5,522 nucleotides of DNA from positions 1-5,522 of the forward strand of contig CAYTSW010000170.1 of assembly GCA_964440605.1 (NCBI GenBank). The letters run 5' to 3'. This document shows, one piece after another, positions 5,495-5,522 of this stretch. How positions within the stretch are numbered: position 1 is the first letter of the stretch; each line of letters starts with the position of its first letter. A program made the translations under genes and the position numbers. Under the pieces are notes generated by a model. The model was given only the letters and a program-made list of their open reading frames with translations, did not search any database and was not told where the DNA came from. The DNA is from CAYTSW01 sp964440605 (GTDB lineage Bacteria; Planctomycetota; Phycisphaerae; Phycisphaerales; UBA1924).

Positions 5495-5522
5495 GGAAGC
5501 CGGTGGAGCCACGCTTCCAGGT

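Overview
The window is GC-rich bacterial DNA in which all six recognisable genes lie on the minus strand, so they are transcribed from the right end towards the left. Composition, gene content and two stretches that look like dispersed intergenic repeats fit a GC-rich planctomycete (perhaps Phycisphaerae), but this is a weak inference from general resemblance. A run of exactly 100 N (2195-2294) shows the sequence is a scaffold, and the right end appears to stop inside repeat-like DNA.

Layout in transcription order. (1) 5522-4450: a DNA polymerase IV (DinB) gene lacking the coding sequence for its catalytic N-terminus. Recognisable DinB sequence begins at about 5448, next to a 10-bp inverted repeat, and the frame is stopped just upstream. 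(2) 4414-2837: a full-length ALDH7/antiquitin-type aldehyde dehydrogenase (alpha-aminoadipic semialdehyde / piperideine-6-carboxylate dehydrogenase type). (3) 2836-2612: about 225 bases without a convincing gene, holding a possible dispersed-repeat fragment and the leader of the next gene. (4) 2611-1576: a membrane-anchored or exported cysteine-rich repeat protein, split by the N gap and followed by a strong intrinsic terminator with a UUCG loop. (5) 1444-1016: a stand-alone EVE-domain protein. (6) About 988-320: a lipoprotein of unknown function. (7) 235-20: a dodecin flavin-storage protein.

The ALDH, EVE protein and dodecin are ordinary housekeeping or accessory genes with no obvious shared pathway. 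Close spacing suggests dinB-ALDH and EVE-lipoprotein could be co-transcribed. The cysteine-rich gene looks like its own unit, with a strong ribosome binding site and its own terminator.

The most unusual item is the cysteine-rich protein. It carries at least five C-x3-C-x3-C triads, each preceded by a short Ala/Val-rich segment ending in Lys, on a protein with one N-terminal hydrophobic segment. I do not recognise this as a described family. The gap falls exactly in its repeats. The same 15-mer abuts both sides of the gap, and the flanks join in frame only if the true gap length is a multiple of three, so the apparent frame change is an artefact of the 100-N placeholder.
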